Of a stretch of DNA of 64,000 nucleotides, positions 63,654 to 64,000 are shown piece after piece. The stretch covers positions 1-64,000 of the forward strand of contig NZ_JAFBEP010000019.1 of the NCBI RefSeq assembly GCF_016908775.1, written 5' to 3'. The notes under the pieces are model-generated. The model had not been told where the DNA came from, ran no database searches, and saw nothing but the letters and a program-made list of their open reading frames with translations. The position numbers and the translations under genes were made by a program. Every line of letters starts with the position of its first letter. Positions within the stretch are counted from its first letter, which is position 1. Source of the stretch: Defluviitalea raffinosedens. Its GTDB lineage: Bacteria; Bacillota; Clostridia; Lachnospirales; Defluviitaleaceae.

Positions 63654-64000
63654 TTACTCTTGCGAATAAAGTCCGGCAGATAAATATCTTTCACCTGTAT
63701 CGGGCAGAACAACAACAATTCGCTTACCCTTATTTTCAATTTGCTTTGCCAGAGTAAGGGCAGCCCAGGCAGCAGCCCCCGAAGATATTCCAACTAGGAG
63801 TCCTTCCAGTTTTGCAAGCTTTCTTGCAGTGTTTATGGCATCATCATTTGAGACTTTAATAATCTCATCAACTACATCTACATTTAATATCTCAGGAATG
63901 AAGCCAGCCCCAATTCCCTGTATTTTATGAGGTCCAGGCATTTCTCCTGAAAGTACGGCAGAAGCAGAAGGTTCCACAGCTACGACTTTGATATCAGGAT
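63654..64000 (-). CDS. cysK: Cysteine synthase (O-acetylserine sulfhydrylase), C-terminal part
   Basis: Partial: the stop is at 63654 and the gene runs off the right edge; about 115 C-terminal residues are visible. [20 protein letters not shown] followed by [14 protein letters not shown] is the CysK substrate/PLP-domain signature, and [17 protein letters not shown] with [13 protein letters not shown] closes the fold. It makes cysteine from O-acetylserine and sulfide with PLP. cooS starts only 33 bases after its stop, so the two are probably co-transcribed. Confidence 0.92.
   Translation of the reverse strand, partial: PDIKVVAVEPSASAVLSGEMPGPHKIQGIGAGFIPEILNVDVVDEIIKVSNDDAINTARKLAKLEGLLVGISSGAAAWAALTLAKQIENKGKRIVVVLPDTGERYLSAGLYSQE

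Overview
The window reads as a chromosome segment of a low-GC, anaerobic, motile Firmicute of the Clostridia. The evidence is AT-rich DNA, strong AGGAGG-type ribosome sites, consensus sigma-A promoters, a CIRCE heat-shock operator, two chemoreceptors, three ECF sigma loci, and an oxygen-sensitive nickel CO dehydrogenase at the right end. No rRNA, tRNA or CRISPR array was seen. The species cannot be named from the sequence alone.

Left part (0-19 kb): ordinary and accessory chromosomal genes. A GH130 mannoside phosphorylase-type gene (422-1420) is followed by an RlmI-type rRNA methyltransferase, a chemoreceptor and a CatA-type acetyltransferase, then two broken genes (a flavodoxin-type reductase with an internal deletion and a frameshifted GNAT acetyltransferase). 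An ECF sigma factor / membrane protein / ABC exporter operon follows (7201-10443). A convergent GT4 glycosyltransferase plus alpha/alpha-barrel protein operon (10647-12847) starts from a sigma-A promoter that overlaps a CIRCE element. Next come a TetR regulator, a TIGR04076-like protein, a second chemoreceptor, small proteins, and a second ECF sigma / anti-sigma-like pair (17276-18998).

Middle part (19.2-42.8 kb): a defence island littered with decayed insertion sequences. In order it holds: a fusion of a catalytically degenerate HsdM-like methyltransferase and an HsdS-like specificity domain, with an unrecognised 168-aa partner, under an operator-like promoter (19.7-21.9 kb); a four-gene type III restriction-modification operon with an SNF2-type helicase and a DUF4391 protein (22.6-31.5 kb); a dead IS3-family element; a Hachiman-type HamA/HamB pair (33.2-37.2 kb); a dead IS256-family element; a single-gene helicase-nuclease fusion on the minus strand (39.1-41.6 kb); and two more IS3-family remnants. 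The degenerate methyltransferase/specificity pair and the helicase-nuclease are the best candidates for undescribed defence modules.

Right part (42.8-64 kb): an oligopeptide/nickel-family ABC importer operon (minus strand), a flavodoxin-fold reductase, an MBL-fold hydrolase, a third ECF sigma / anti-sigma-like pair, a rubredoxin-reductase-like flavoprotein, EamA transporters (one frameshifted), a truncated response regulator, a DUF6033-like protein, and a frameshifted D-Ala-D-Ala carboxypeptidase. The end is a minus-strand cluster cysK (partial) - cooS - substrate-binding protein - permease - ATPase, which suggests CO dehydrogenase linked to uptake of a small anion or organosulfur-type solute.

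At least seven genes or gene remnants are interrupted by single-base shifts or deletions. Some may be sequencing or assembly errors and others are clearly real deletions. A composite two-stem hairpin occurs twice (10.6 kb and 53.7 kb) and looks like a small dispersed repeat that can act as a terminator.
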